Below, piece by piece: positions 63,061 to 64,000 of a DNA stretch of 64,000 nucleotides (position 1 is its first letter; every line of letters begins with the position of its first letter). Source of the DNA: Deltaproteobacteria bacterium (lineage in GTDB: Bacteria; Desulfobacterota; Dissulfuribacteria; Dissulfuribacterales; DYLC01); the NCBI GenBank assembly GCA_028695735.1, contig JAQVIJ010000003.1, positions 62,001-126,000 of the forward strand, in the 5' to 3' direction. Made by a program: the position numbers and the translations under genes. Below the pieces are notes generated by a model. The model did no database searches. It was not told the DNA's origin and saw nothing but the letters and a program-made list of their open reading frames with translations.

Positions 63061-64000
63061 ATGCCCTTTTTTAGAATAGATAAAAAAATTCTGAAGCACC
63101 TCGACTGGTGGTTGCTGGCATCTCTTGTCTGCATAATGGCCATCGGCATCACCAATCTTTACAGCGCCAGCGCCGCCACCAACAGGCCGTTCGCCATAAA
63201 GCAGGCGGTGTGGTATGCAGTTGGGCTGGTCGGAATAACGGCATTGATATCCCTGGATTACCGCAAGTTACAGAGGTTTGTATATCCGCTCTATGCCCTG
63301 ACCCTTTTCTGTCTGCTGCTGGTGGATATAATCGGGGCATCCGCCAAGGGCGCCCAGCGCTGGCTTGCATTGGGCTTTTTCAATTTTCAACCCTCTGAGC
63401 TGGCCAAGCTCACCACAATCATTCTGGTAGCGCATCTCTTTTCCAAAACAGGCAAGCTGAACCACTCCTTCAAGGACATCCTGTTGCCGGCCGCTCTGCT
63501 TTCCGTTCCGTTCGGGCTCATTCTCATACAACCCGATCTCGGGACCGCTGGGCTGGTTGCGCTCATCGCAGTCACCATGGTGTTCATGGCAGGTCTGCGC
63601 TGGACCACCCTTGTGTTGTTGTTTCTTTCCGTCATATCGGTGCTGCCGTTTGGCTGGCGTTTTCTGAAACCATACCAGAAAGACCGGATACTGTCGTTTC
63701 TAAATCCGGAAAGCGGCGTAAAAACAGAGGGTTATCATGCCCTGCAATCTAAAATAGCCATTGGTTCAGGCCAGATAAACGGGAAGGGTTTTCTGCAAGG
63801 AACCCAGGCGCACCTAAGTTTTCTGCCCGAGTCACACACCGACTTCGCCTTCGCCCTGTGGGCTGAAGAATGGGGCATGGTGGGTTCTCTCGTGCTGCTT
63901 CTGATATATTTTATTTTGCTGTGGAGAGGCGTCAGAATTGCATCAGAGACCAAGGACCGCTTTGGAGCGCTGCTTGCAAGCGGCGTGGTCATAATGCTCT
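63061..64000 (+). CDS. rodA: Rod-shape-determining protein RodA, cut by window edge
   Basis: The frame is open from ATG 63061 to the last base, about 313 residues with no stop, so the gene continues beyond the window. It is a SEDS glycosyltransferase of peptidoglycan synthesis. Motifs are DWWLLASLVCIMAIGITNLY, QRWLALGFFNFQPSELAKL, IQPDLGTAGLVALIAV and FLPESHTDFAFALWAEEWG. The last is RodA-like rather than FtsW-like. The ribosome site is weak (GGAG 11 nt upstream). MreB/PBP2 genes are not visible. Confidence 0.92.
   Translation, partial: MPFFRIDKKILKHLDWWLLASLVCIMAIGITNLYSASAATNRPFAIKQAVWYAVGLVGITALISLDYRKLQRFVYPLYALTLFCLLLVDIIGASAKGAQRWLALGFFNFQPSELAKLTTIILVAHLFSKTGKLNHSFKDILLPAALLSVPFGLILIQPDLGTAGLVALIAVTMVFMAGLRWTTLVLLFLSVISVLPFGWRFLKPYQKDRILSFLNPESGVKTEGYHALQSKIAIGSGQINGKGFLQGTQAHLSFLPESHTDFAFALWAEEWGMVGSLVLLLIYFILLWRGVRIASETKDRFGALLASGVVIML

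Overview
The window reads as one contiguous stretch of chromosome from a Gram-negative anaerobe. My best guess is a member of the Desulfobacterota (former Deltaproteobacteria). The basis is an LPS-export permease, lipoproteins, a nine-haem c-type cytochrome, a complex-I-like Ehr cluster, a long-form HisG and flagellar stator genes. This placement is inference, since no rRNA or other decisive marker is present. Genes are dense, many overlap by ATGA or 1 nt, and base composition is moderately GC-rich with a few AT-rich islands.

Layout: 1-3614 holds the end of an AddA-like gene, an AddB-like nuclease gene with a compositionally foreign C-terminal segment, and a small permease. 3634-6054 is a metK-ahcY operon (SAM cycle) on the minus strand. 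6095-8249 has two small repeats, a promoter, and a glycosyltransferase/polysaccharide-deacetylase pair. 8411-15186 carries ilvD, hisB, a lipoprotein, an RNase II-type enzyme, a HEAT-repeat protein and adk. 15395-22720 (minus) is a six-gene membrane complex related to Hyf/Hyc hydrogenases, but the large subunit has lost the Ni-binding cysteines (Ehr type). 22972-26590 (minus) contains rng and plsY, with a tandem duplication that produced two Uma2 genes and a chimeric rng/plsY remnant. 26644-32967 has malQ, then a prfB-smpB-metallohydrolase operon (prfB with a programmed +1 frameshift) divergent from a sigma-70 gene. 33023-36123 holds tRNA-Leu(UAA), motAB behind a possible sigma-28 promoter, and an RdgC-like two-gene module. 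36120-43933 has a dGTPase-like protein, a large hybrid kinase, an Rpn-type nuclease, a membrane protein, YgiQ and MarC. 43896-52384 has the nine-haem lipoprotein, ilvE, coaD, a nitroreductase, copA, a MetE-like protein and glucokinase. 52522-64000 has a coiled-coil nuclease-like protein, a Nudix hydrolase, nadD-rsfS-gpmI, an orphan OppF-like ATPase, lptG, nth, cutA, hisI-hisG, engB, an NRAMP transporter and the start of rodA.

The functions are mostly housekeeping: SAM recycling, Val/Ile/Leu and His synthesis, alpha-glucan use and glycolysis, translation (RF2, SmpB, RsfS, EngB, tRNA), envelope (PlsY, LptG, RodA), metal handling (CopA, CutA, NRAMP) and motility. The accessory layer consists of short repeats in intergenic regions, duplicated Uma2 genes, and nuclease-like genes with internal DNA repeats. 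The best candidates for under-described biology are the Ni-less Ehr complex, the inverted-repeat MITE-like family with four members here, a second ~48-bp palindromic element, the rng/Uma2/plsY duplication, and the RdgC-like pair.
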